The notes below the pieces were generated by a model that saw only the letters and a list, made by a program, of their open reading frames with translations, searched no databases and was not told the DNA's origin. Position numbers and translations under genes: made by a program. A stretch of DNA of 64,000 bases from Rhizobium sp. Q54 (GTDB lineage: Bacteria > Pseudomonadota > Alphaproteobacteria > UBA2966 > CAIVPW01). Below, piece by piece: positions 55,301 to 64,000 of this stretch. Location of the stretch: positions 28,877-92,876 of the forward strand of contig CAMEYM010000011.1 in NCBI GenBank assembly GCA_945947575.1, read 5' to 3'. Position 1 is the stretch's first letter, and each line of letters opens with the position of its first letter.

Positions 55301-55915
55301 CTAGTCGATGGCCAGCGCCGGCTGGCGCATCGGCTCGAAGCGCGGCACGCGCTTGCGCTCGCGTACCTTCACGCCGACCCGCAGCTTGTCGCGCACGTCG
55401 GCGCTCAGCAGGAAGTCGAGCGGCTGCGCCACTTGCGAAGCGAGCGGCAGGATGTCGGCGATCTGCGCCGCCCAGCCGGCCTTGAGCCGCTCCGCGTCGG
55501 GGAAGTGGACCTCACCGCGGCAGCCCGCCTCATCACGCGCACAGTGGAAGTGCTCGTCGCGCTGCAGGCCGAGGTTGGCGTAGTCGTTGGTCATCTCCTC
55601 GCCGGGCAGGATGTCGCGCACGGCGATCTCGAGGCCGAACTCGGTCGCCAGCACGTTCGGCGAGCACGAGTGATTGACGAAGCGCGAGTTGTCCCACGCC
55701 AGCGCATAGAGGCCTTCCTTGGTCCTCCAGGTATGGCGGAGCAGGAGTTCCCGCGCGACCCGTCCCGGCATTGCCTTCAGGTCGCCCGGCGTCAGGTACC
55801 GGTCGAGCGGGTCGGTGACCCACACGATGGTACCCTTGGGTATCAATGCAGTGGCGAAGACTCCGCAGCCGATCACAGGATCGACCTCGCGAAGCTCCGT
55901 ACGTGGATGGATCAT
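55301..55915 (-). CDS. SET-domain protein, copy 2 of tandem pair
   Basis: 204 residues. The SET domain starts TELREVDPVIGCGVFATALIPKGTIVWV, with NHSC (RFVNHSCSPNV) and VRDILPGEEMTNDYANL, the knot and catalytic-Tyr region. Three Cys/His residues follow (HFHCARDEAGCRG) at the place of the post-SET zinc site. SET enzymes use SAM to methylate lysine side chains. ATG 55915 follows GGGGGGAAA; the overlap with the stop of the upstream SET gene (ATGA) means coupled translation. Substrate unknown. Confidence 0.88.
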   Translation of the reverse strand: MIHPRTELREVDPVIGCGVFATALIPKGTIVWVTDPLDRYLTPGDLKAMPGRVARELLLRHTWRTKEGLYALAWDNSRFVNHSCSPNVLATEFGLEIAVRDILPGEEMTNDYANLGLQRDEHFHCARDEAGCRGEVHFPDAERLKAGWAAQIADILPLASQVAQPLDFLLSADVRDKLRVGVKVRERKRVPRFEPMRQPALAID

Positions 55916-56559
55916 TTTCCCCCCGCTATGCGTCCGCGCAGCGCCCATGGCCGGTTGCTGACGTCGTCCGCGATTGAAGTTCCGCCCGCGTGGTACGCGC
56001 GATGGCTCGGCAGCTTGTCGGTGCCGTGCACCCACGCCCAGAAGCTCTGGGTGTTGCGCGCGAAGCCGAGCATCGGCTGCGCGACCTGCGGGGCATGCTT
56101 GAGACATTCGGCGACCCGTTGATCCCAGGTCTGCCAGTGTTGGAGTACGTCGTCCCCCGAGATGGTGCCGCGGCACTTAGGCGAGCCGCAGTAGCACTTC
56201 AGGCGGCCGGTCAAGTTGAGCCCGCCGTACTCGCACGTGATCTCCTCACCCGGCTGGATGTCGCGCACGGCCATCTCGATGTCCGGGCCGACGCCCAACG
56301 TGGCGGGGTCGCAGCTATGGTTCATGTTGCGCCCGTGGTCCCAGCACAGGACGTACTCGCCGGCGTCATCGACGTAGGCGAAGCGCTCGACGATGGGCTG
56401 GTAGGCGGGCGGCAGGGCTTCGACTTCGGCCGCAGTCATGACCTTGTCGAGCTTGCAGAGAACCCAAACGACGGTTCCGCGCGGGATGGGCTTGGTGGCG
56501 AAGACGCCATGGCCCACCTCCGGCGATATGAAGCGTAGTTCGGTGTCTGGATGGATCAT
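55912..56559 (-). CDS. SET-domain protein, copy 1 of tandem pair
   Basis: 215 residues. SET landmarks are TELRFISPEVGHGVFATKPIPRGTVVWV, NMNHSCDP, VRDIQPGEEITCEYGGL, and a full post-SET zinc motif CYCGSPKC. A C-terminal extension of about 65 residues is not part of the SET fold (HAPQVAQPMLGFARNTQSFWAWV). It resembles the downstream protein over the whole SET part, so the pair arose by duplication. SET proteins in bacteria may act on host histones or on endogenous ribosomal or other proteins. No secretion signal is seen, which favours an endogenous substrate (inference). Confidence 0.88.
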   Translation of the reverse strand: MIHPDTELRFISPEVGHGVFATKPIPRGTVVWVLCKLDKVMTAAEVEALPPAYQPIVERFAYVDDAGEYVLCWDHGRNMNHSCDPATLGVGPDIEMAVRDIQPGEEITCEYGGLNLTGRLKCYCGSPKCRGTISGDDVLQHWQTWDQRVAECLKHAPQVAQPMLGFARNTQSFWAWVHGTDKLPSHRAYHAGGTSIADDVSNRPWALRGRIAGGK

Positions 56560-57049
56560 TTTGTCCTCGGCCCTGAGGCCGGTATGGCTCCGGTAAGTAC
56601 TGGGCAGCCACCCACGGCGGAGCCTGTCCGCGCGGCGGCATCTCTAGGTTCTCGGAAGAAGAAAAAGGGAGAGGGCGCGGTCCGGAAGATGATTCCCGGG
56701 CGCCCTACCGACACCATGACGCCGGCACTCGTGGCGGCAGGGTCCTCGCGCATCGCTATGCCTCGCGGTTTCGGAGGCGCGTCATTGCGCAGTTGCGGAA
56801 ATTGGTCGAGCCGACCCGGCCGGGGCCCAACGTGGTTGCGTGCAAACGCAAACCTGTGGGCCGGCGGCGGCTCTGAGACGAGAAGACGGAGACGTAAGTG
56901 GGCTGCAGACTACAGTGGCACGGCACTGGGTTCGACGCTTCTCCCCGCGGCGAAAAAGTCTCTTCGACTCACTTTTATAACAGCCGTGTCTGAAAGCGAG
57001 TCGTTTGTGCATGGGTCCATCAAAAAAGTGATGACCGAACCGGACGCCC
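56560..57049. other. Long intergenic region, lower GC, possible structured RNA
   Basis: 490 bases without a supported gene. It carries the upstream region of the SET operon and the 3' flank of the ABC-F gene. Around 56900-57035 the composition is visibly less GC-rich, with TCACTTTT (56969-56976) pairing with AAAAGTGA (57024-57031) and CGACTC with GAGTCG inside it. A short terminator-like or small-RNA structure is possible; no known RNA family was recognised. Confidence 0.45.
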
Positions 57050-58894
<1,845 letters not shown>

Positions 58895-59265
58895 GCCGGT
58901 GTCTTTACCTGCAACCCCAGCCTTCGCCAAACCGCGGTTGCGCCGCCCGATATCCGGGACACGCTAAAGGCATCTCTCATGAACTCCTGGTAAGAGCATA
59001 TAAAAGAAAGAAAAAATGTCCGGCATAGGGTGCCTCGGGTGCTGCCGCAGGCAGCGCAGGGTGCGCGGGTCAGGCCGACACCGGGGGCCCGTCCAAGCTT
59101 TTGCGCCAAGCCTCAGGGTAACGACCCGATGCTGGAGCGGGGCGGTACTGAGTCACAGTCCCGACATTAACGACGTCCTTCCCGCCTCCGTTCCGTGGTT
59201 GACCTTGGTCTACGCAGTCGAAGAACAAGAAGCCGGATCAACGGCACTCACGACCCGGGCAACCG

Positions 59266-59867
59266 ATGCGGCGCAGGCCGTTCCGTCCCTCCCTCGGACG
59301 GCCTGCGCCGCACTGGTTGCTTTGCTCTTCCTCGGTGCGTGCAACGGTGTGCTGCCGCGCAGCGTCGAATCGCGCATGGCGGGTTGGCAGTCCTTCGACC
59401 AAGCCAAGGCCGCATTCGACCGCATCGAGCCGAACGCGACCAGCGCGCACGACCTCGCCGCCCTCGGGTTCGACCCCGTGGAGGGCGACAACATCCGCAT
59501 GCTCAATTACCTCGAGCTGCAACAGCGCTTCCTCCCCAATCCGTCGATCCAGTGGGCCGACCTCGACCCGAATGTGCGGTCGTTCCTGCAGTCGCACGCG
59601 CGCTGCCGGGGCCTCGAGGCGCGGCCGACCTTGGTGCGCCGCGATCGCGTCGGTAACCCCGTCCTCGACGTCTTCAACTTCCGCCGCGAGATCGAGGAGA
59701 CCGGCTGGGCCTTCGATGCCCTCATCCTGCTGCAGGACGACAAGGTTCTTTACAAGACCTGGGGCGGCTCGCCGCGCATCCGTGAGCACGAGCGCAAGGA
59801 CAACCCGCTCGGTCCGCTCCAGGACCTCGGTGGTTTCGCCGCCGATCGCGCCCAGGCGCAGCTATAG
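59266..59867 (+). CDS. Lipoprotein of unknown function, start unresolved (possible frameshift)
   Basis: Frame ending at 59867 contains a lipobox (LVALLFLGAC) and a mature part of about 175 residues with SRMAGWQSFDQAKAAFDRIEPNATSAHDLAALGFDP and NPSIQWADLDPNVRSFL. The mature part resembles small Rhodospirillales lipoproteins only in general plan. No good start codon lies in this frame close to the lipobox: upstream codons give a long non-signal extension to 59016. An ATG at 59266 begins an Arg-rich N-terminus in the other frame. A one-base change in 59281-59298 would join the two into a normal signal peptide. That place is inside a 14-bp perfect hairpin, where sequencing errors or true mutation could occur. 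Confidence 0.6.
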
Positions 59868-60054
59868 CGGCAGAGATGACCCCGAAGCGGCTGGCCGGAG
59901 TGCGTGTCGCCGTTCCGGATACGGCGCGCGGTCGCTCACTCGCGTTCTGTCGCCGCCGAGATAGGGCGTCGTTGCACCTTTCAGCGGGGCATTCCCGCCA
60001 TATCCAACATCGATGGGCCGGCTGCGGCCCCCAGGCGCGCTAGAGGAGCAGACC

Positions 60055-60273
60055 ATGCAGTGGACGATCGTCGTGCTGTGGCTCTTGGGCGAGGGCACTC
60101 TTCCGACCAGCAGCGGGTTTCTCCTGGAGTCGCGCCAGCGCTTTGGCGCCCTGGCCGACTGCCTCATGTCCATTCCAGACTACCAAGGTCGCGTCATCGA
60201 CGATTTCGGCGAGCGGGGCGTGGTCGTCTGCGTCGCGTCTCCCGAGACCACCCACCTCGCCGGCGCACACTGA
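60055..60273 (+). CDS. Small protein of unknown function
   Basis: 72 residues. ATG 60055 is supported by AGAGGAG 7 bases upstream; an upstream frame extension to 60013 has no site. The N-terminus has a short hydrophobic stretch (WTIVVLWLLGEG), the C-terminus is polar with two Cys (ADCLMSI, VVVCVAS). No domain recognised. It is the first of a cluster of small genes. Confidence 0.65.
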   Translation: MQWTIVVLWLLGEGTLPTSSGFLLESRQRFGALADCLMSIPDYQGRVIDDFGERGVVVCVASPETTHLAGAH

Positions 60274-60360
60274 TTCTCGTCCGCACGCTCTAGCCTACAA
60301 TCGACTCTGGCTCCGTCGTGGGGCCGCGTCCACAAACCTCGAAACTGGAAGGAACCAGTC

Positions 60361-60519
60361 ATGGACCTCGGCACCATCCTCCTCATCGTCTTGATCCTGA
60401 TCCTGATCGGCGCGCTGCCGACTTGGCCGCACAGCCGCAGCTGGGGCTACTACCCGGTCGGCGGCATCGGTGTGGTTGTGATCGTCATCGTTGTCCTCCT
60501 GCTGATGGGCCGCATCTAG
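60361..60519 (+). CDS. DUF3309 family small membrane protein
   Basis: 52-residue hydrophobic protein beginning MDLGTILLIVLIL and containing the invariant ALPTWPHSRSWGYYPVGG turn between two transmembrane helices, the DUF3309 signature. GGAAGGAAC precedes the ATG at the proper distance. The family is common in Proteobacteria and is often annotated as a stress-linked small protein; its function is unproven. A TACAAT hexamer at 60295-60300 could be the -10 of its promoter. Confidence 0.92.
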   Translation: MDLGTILLIVLILILIGALPTWPHSRSWGYYPVGGIGVVVIVIVVLLLMGRI

Positions 60520-60915
60520 CTGCCCCTCTGCTACGTCCGTCCGGCTGCGGCGCACCCCGGCGCCGCGGCATGGAACTTTTCAATTCGCTCAATCGACTGA
60601 GAGTCGCTCTTCGCGCGCGCAACCGAGTCGTTGTCGAGAGAGCGCCGCCAAATCGCCCCGAAGACCCGCCGGAGCGCCCTTAAACCGCCCTGGAGGTGGG
60701 GTGCTATCCGGTCGGCGTACGCGGGCACTCAGGGATTCACCCGATGGGGTGATTTGCCGCTGGGGGCCACACTTCGGTCCAACGGTTCAAGGTGCCGTGC
60801 GGCCACGGGAGGGGCAGCACGGTAGCCTTGCCGTATGTGAGGCAGTGATCGCCGCACATCGGTTCCTGAGGGGCTTTGTCGCGCGGATGGGCACGCTGCA
60901 AGCGGAGCTTGACGG
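60520..60915. other. Intergenic region downstream of DUF3309 gene
   Basis: 396 bases. Short frames on both strands have poor start signals and no recognisable features. A plus-strand frame ending at 60919 overlaps the next ATG by 4 bases (ATGA) and could be a real small gene, but its composition gives no support. A purine-rich stretch near 60810-60830 is present. Confidence 0.4.
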
Positions 60916-61170
60916 ATGAATGAGCGGTTCGGGGCGGATTGCCCCATCAAGTTGCACACGGTGGTTCAATACTGGGGCGAGCGCGCCCTGATCGTCGGTC
61001 GCGCCAAGCCCGTCAACAGCGGCTGGCAGTACGATCTGCTGATCAGCCGCGACGGCCGTCTGGTCGTCGTTCCAGGCCTCTTGGCCGAGGAATTTGCCGC
61101 GGACGGCGTGCCCTCGCCGGAGCCCGTTGCGGCGCCCCAACCTGCCGCCGCTTCGCCCGGCCTGCACTAG
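60916..61170 (+). CDS. Small protein of unknown function
   Basis: 84 residues, MNERFGADCPIKLHTVVQYWGERALIVGRAK..GWQYDLLISRDGRLVVVPGLL, ending in an Ala/Pro-rich tail. The core looks like a small beta-rich domain with alternating hydrophobic residues. No signal or zinc motif. A plausible ribosome site (AGCGGAG) lies about 9 bases upstream of ATG 60916. No family recognised. Confidence 0.62.
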   Translation: MNERFGADCPIKLHTVVQYWGERALIVGRAKPVNSGWQYDLLISRDGRLVVVPGLLAEEFAADGVPSPEPVAAPQPAAASPGLH

Positions 61171-61690
61171 CAACCCCTAACGATTGCGCCGGCCGCGCTT
61201 TGTTGCGCGGCTGGCTTTGAATCGTTGGGCGGTCGCCAGCCAACATCCCGACGCAAAAAAAGCCCGGCCACAAGGGCCGGGCTTCAGTTAGCGGGGACGT
61301 GCCTTTGACGAGCGCGGGGGCGCTCGCGTTGGTCACCCTCGTTCTAGCCCTGCGATGAGGGATGCGGGGTTATGGATCGCTGGCAAGCGGAGCAGGGGGA
61401 TGCCTCCGCGAGAGAGCCCGTCATGGGTCGTGCGAGGTTTGCATGCCGGGCCACTGGATGCGGGGGCAGTACCAGTGGCGGGCATCACCGGATCGACGCT
61501 ACGACCATCCACCGGTGCGGTCACCGCGAGGCGGTGCCGAACAACGGAATGTGGGTCGTACGAAAACGCCATCTCGGTAGTCCCCCGCACGCCTATGCTC
61601 CCTGCCAGCACGGCTAAGGTGCCGCCTGGCTTGGACGGAGGCCATCAGGCCCATACCTGAGGCCCCCTGGGGGTAAGTCCGGTTTCGGAC
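61171..61690. other. Intergenic region before the two-component genes
   Basis: 520 bases between the small plus-strand gene and the minus-strand response regulator. It contains one terminator hairpin (61254-61284). The remaining stretch has only unsupported short frames on both strands. A short inverted repeat with CCCCCTGGGGG arms lies near 61663-61673. Confidence 0.5.
61254..61284 (-). terminator. Rho-independent terminator, minus strand
   Basis: Stem arms AAGCCCGGCC (61260-61269) and GGCCGGGCTT (61275-61284), loop of 5. On the minus strand it is followed by a run of six or seven T. It could end transcription of the response-regulator operon about 400 bases downstream of its stop; it may also act on the plus strand. 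Confidence 0.8.
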
Positions 61691-62344
61691 TTAGCGATCC
61701 TCCGTTACCAGGCCACAGCGGATGGCGAAGCGGACCAGGCCGGTCAACTCGTGGATATCCAATCGCTCCATGATCTGGCTGCGGTGGGTATCGACGGTCT
61801 TCACGGAAAGGTTCAACAGTCGCGCGATGGCCTTGTTCGACTTGCCTTCGGCGATCAGCTGCAGGATCTCGCGCTGGCGCGCCGTCAGGCGATCGAGCGG
61901 TCCATCGCCCACCGTGACCCCGGACAGGTACTGGTGGATCACGCTTTGCGACACCGCCGGCGACAGGTAGGTCTCGCCCCGGTTTACCGCCGTGATGGCC
62001 AGGCGCAGCTCTTCTGCCGGGCCTTCCTTGAGGACATAGCCCGAGGCGCCCGACTTGAGCGCTCGCGCGATGTATTCCTCGCTGCGGTACATCGACAGCA
62101 CGATGACCCGCGTGGTGGGGAAGCGCTTGCGGATTTGCGCAGTCGCGTCCAGGCCGTTGAGACCGGGCATGGAGACGTCCATCAGGACGATGTCCGGATG
62201 CTCGGCCTCGACCAAGTCGAGCACGGCGCGGCCGTCGCCCGTCTCGGCGACAACCTCCACTCCCTCGATATCCTCGAGGAGAATGCGGAATCCCGCCCGT
62301 ACCAGGGCGTGGTCATCGCAAAGCAGGATGCGAAGTGGCGCCAT
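61691..62344 (-). CDS. Response regulator, NarL/LuxR family
   Basis: 217 residues: receiver domain with DD (residues 10-11), phospho-acceptor Asp56 in VLMDVSMPG, Thr/Ser at LSMYRSEEYI and Lys in YVLKEG, then a LuxR-type helix-turn-helix (LTARQREILQLIAEGKSNKAIARLLNLSVKTVDTHRSQIMERL). ATG 62344 is preceded by GGGAGAGGATCG. It lies 25 bases after the histidine kinase on the same strand, so the pair is a likely cognate two-component system. Target genes are unknown. Confidence 0.93.
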   Translation of the reverse strand: MAPLRILLCDDHALVRAGFRILLEDIEGVEVVAETGDGRAVLDLVEAEHPDIVLMDVSMPGLNGLDATAQIRKRFPTTRVIVLSMYRSEEYIARALKSGASGYVLKEGPAEELRLAITAVNRGETYLSPAVSQSVIHQYLSGVTVGDGPLDRLTARQREILQLIAEGKSNKAIARLLNLSVKTVDTHRSQIMERLDIHELTGLVRFAIRCGLVTEDR

Positions 62345-62369
62345 CGATCCTCTCCCAAGTTCTGCTGGG

Positions 62370-64000
62370 CTACGTAGTGGTGAGTGCATCTCGAATGGCC
62401 CTCGCTAGTTCATCGTCACGATATGGTTTGCGCAGCATTGGCTGCAGTGCGCGCCCTGCAAGCTCTAGAATTCGGTCGCCGGCATGTGCGGACGTGTACA
62501 GCACGCGGATGCCGGGCTTGCGTTTCAGCGCCTCGACGGCGAGTTCGTAGCCGTTCATCGTTCCGGGCATGATCAGGTCAGTGAACAGCAACACGATGTC
62601 GTGCTTGTCGAGGAGCTCGAGTGCCGCGGGTACGTCGGAGGCCTCGAGGACCTGATAGCCGAGATCGCGCAGCAGCCCGGACGTAGTGTTGCGGACCTGC
62701 TCGTCGTCCTCGACAGCCAGCACAAGCTCGTTGGCCTTGGCGCGCGGCACCGGCCGCGCCTCGGGAGGCTGGTATTCCCGATCGGGCTCGACCGGGCCGT
62801 CGGCGGTGTTGCGCGGCAGGTAGATGCGCACCACGGTCCCCTCGCCGGGCCCGCTCTCCAGGACCAGTTCGCCGCCCGACTGGCGGACGAAGCCGTATGT
62901 GGTGGACAGGCCAAGGCCCGTACCGCGGCCGGCTTCCTTGGTCGTGAAGAAGGGTTCCAGCGCCCGCGCCAGCACGTCCTTGGTCATGCCGGTGCCGGTG
63001 TCGGCGACCTCGAGCAGGACATAAGGGCCGGCGGCAAGGCTGTTCACGGCGTCGGCGGTAAGATCGACGTTGGTGGTGCGAACGGTCACGGCACCGCCGT
63101 TCGGCATGGCGTCGCGCGCGTTCACCACCAGGTTGACGATCGAGGCCTCGACCTGGGTCGGGTCGGCGGAGACGTGCCACAGATCGCGGCCGAGGTCTTT
63201 GCGGATCTCGACACGCTCGCCGAGGGTGCGGTTGAGCAGATCGGTGAGATCGTGGATGAGGTGGTTGAGGTTGAACGCCCGCGGTGTCAGCGGCTGCTGG
63301 CGTGCGAACGACAGCAGCTGCTTGAGCATGTCGCGGCAGTGCATGGCGCCGTCGAGGGCGAGATCGACGGACCGCTTGATCGGCCCCTCGAGCTTGCCGA
63401 TGCGGCGCACGCGATCGAGGTTGAGGATGACGACCGTCAGCATGTTGCCGAAGTCGTGGGCAATGCCGCCCGTGAGCTGGCCGATCGCTTCGATCTTCTG
63501 GGCGTGGGCAAGCTGCTGCTCGAGCGTGCGCTGCTCGTGCACGTCGAGCACGGTGCCGAAAACCTTGGGCGAGTCGTAGTCCTCGCCGCCGACCAGGACG
63601 CCCTGGTCGAGGAAGTAGCGGTAGCTGCCGTCGGCGCACTTCCAGCGGTACTGCACCGAGTAGTCGCCGTTCTCGTGGATGCGCTCGATGGCACGCGCCA
63701 CCGCCGGCCAGTCGTCCGGATGGACGCATCTGGTCCACGCGGTGTCGTCCTGGGTCAGTGCGCTGGCGTCGAGACCCAACACGCGCTTGACGCTGTCCTC
63801 GATGTAGCTCCGCGCCAGGCCGCCCGAGGTGATTTCGGCCTCGTACAGCACGATCGGCAGCGAACGGATGATGAGCTCCTGGCGCGCGGCCGAGGAACGC
63901 AGCTGCTGTTCCGCGTCGAGCTTGGCGGCGCGGATGCGGGTGTTCTCCTCCAGCAGCCAGCGTTCGATCTTGGCGGCGCGGCGGATCTCGTCGGCCTGCT
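62370..64000 (-). CDS. Hybrid histidine kinase (PAS-HisKA-HATPase-REC), 5' end outside window
   Basis: At least 543 residues are in the window and the frame is open at the right edge. From there inward: a coiled-coil helix (IERWLLEENTRIRAAKLDAE), a PAS domain (SLPIVLYEAEI to YRYFLDQG), a HisKA box with the phospho-acceptor in GGIAHDFGNML, an HATPase domain (NLVVNARDAMP, DTGTGMTKDV, GTGLGLST), and a C-terminal receiver with Asp in LLFTDLIMPG. The HDFGN box has Gly where Asn is common. It is translated ahead of the LuxR-type regulator, 25 bases away. Confidence 0.94.
   Translation of the reverse strand, partial: QADEIRRAAKIERWLLEENTRIRAAKLDAEQQLRSSAARQELIIRSLPIVLYEAEITSGGLARSYIEDSVKRVLGLDASALTQDDTAWTRCVHPDDWPAVARAIERIHENGDYSVQYRWKCADGSYRYFLDQGVLVGGEDYDSPKVFGTVLDVHEQRTLEQQLAHAQKIEAIGQLTGGIAHDFGNMLTVVILNLDRVRRIGKLEGPIKRSVDLALDGAMHCRDMLKQLLSFARQQPLTPRAFNLNHLIHDLTDLLNRTLGERVEIRKDLGRDLWHVSADPTQVEASIVNLVVNARDAMPNGGAVTVRTTNVDLTADAVNSLAAGPYVLLEVADTGTGMTKDVLARALEPFFTTKEAGRGTGLGLSTTYGFVRQSGGELVLESGPGEGTVVRIYLPRNTADGPVEPDREYQPPEARPVPRAKANELVLAVEDDEQVRNTTSGLLRDLGYQVLEASDVPAALELLDKHDIVLLFTDLIMPGTMNGYELAVEALKRKPGIRVLYTSAHAGDRILELAGRALQPMLRKPYRDDELARAIRDALTTT

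Noticed and set aside
60701..60919. Plus-strand frame overlapping the next gene by ATGA
   Set aside because: The overlap is suggestive, but the protein has no recognisable features, its upstream half has atypical composition and no ribosome site was found. Left as part of an intergenic region.
61333..61660. Overlapping short frames on both strands before the response regulator
   Set aside because: No ribosome site, signal sequence or domain; both are compatible with random open frames in GC-rich DNA.

Overview
The window is a GC-rich chromosomal segment of an alphaproteobacterium. This rests on gene content: an EipB/DUF1849 periplasmic protein, a PleD-type REC-REC-GGDEF protein, DUF3572, DUF983, DUF3309, ClpS-ClpA beside a D-Ala-D-Ala carboxypeptidase, and a pyrB gene overlapping a dihydroorotase-like gene that lacks zinc ligands. 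The order (Rhodospirillales-, Reyranella- or Hyphomicrobiales-like) cannot be fixed from the sequence. No phage, insertion sequence, CRISPR array or rRNA was seen; the only RNA gene recognised is tRNA-Ser(GCU).

Layout. 1-3.8 kb: 3' part of a penicillin-binding carboxypeptidase, then clpS-clpA divergent from it. 3.85-8.7 kb: a DUF2892 membrane protein divergent from an ArsR-family regulator with two cysteines spaced as in the persulfide sensors SqrR/BigR, followed by an RND efflux adaptor and pump. 8.7-15 kb: cupin, a large di-heme cytochrome c peroxidase/MauG-like protein, and two TPR envelope proteins. 15-22.7 kb: DUF482 acyltransferase-like protein, RidA-like protein, a degenerate GGDEF protein, EipB, a pentapeptide protein, a ROK sugar kinase, DUF3572 and pleD. 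22.8-32.8 kb: a run of minus-strand genes, rpmG, DUF983, rnr, topA, dprA, plsY, pyrC-like and pyrB.

33-37 kb: membrane-anchored HtrA-type protease, MoxR ATPase, DUF58 and VWA proteins in one operon. 37-41 kb: ruvX divergent from gatC-gatA-gatB, the amidotransferase that makes Gln-tRNA and/or Asn-tRNA. 41-47.6 kb: Sel1 protein, tRNA-Ser, two small secreted or repeat proteins, recQ, an ABC-2 exporter and two paralogous small anchored proteins. 47.7-50.4 kb: a two-subunit molybdenum hydroxylase of the isoquinoline oxidoreductase type. 50.5-55 kb: a DUF5681 protein with a clear promoter, a TrmH-family methyltransferase, a lipoprotein, a TPR protein and greB. 55.3-59 kb: two tandem SET-domain proteins and an ABC-F ATPase. 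59-64 kb: a lipoprotein with an unresolved start, several small proteins, and a LuxR-type response regulator downstream of a hybrid histidine kinase that runs off the window.

A family of hairpin-forming intergenic repeats (ending GGGCAGGGTGAGG) occurs at about 37.0, 40.9 and 50.8 kb. The observations most worth checking are the persulfide-sensor-like regulator beside an RND pump with a predicted leaderless mRNA, the tandem SET-domain pair, an in-frame insertion of about 43 residues inside PlsY next to its phosphate-binding motif, and a probable frameshift or misassigned start in the lipoprotein at 59.3 kb.
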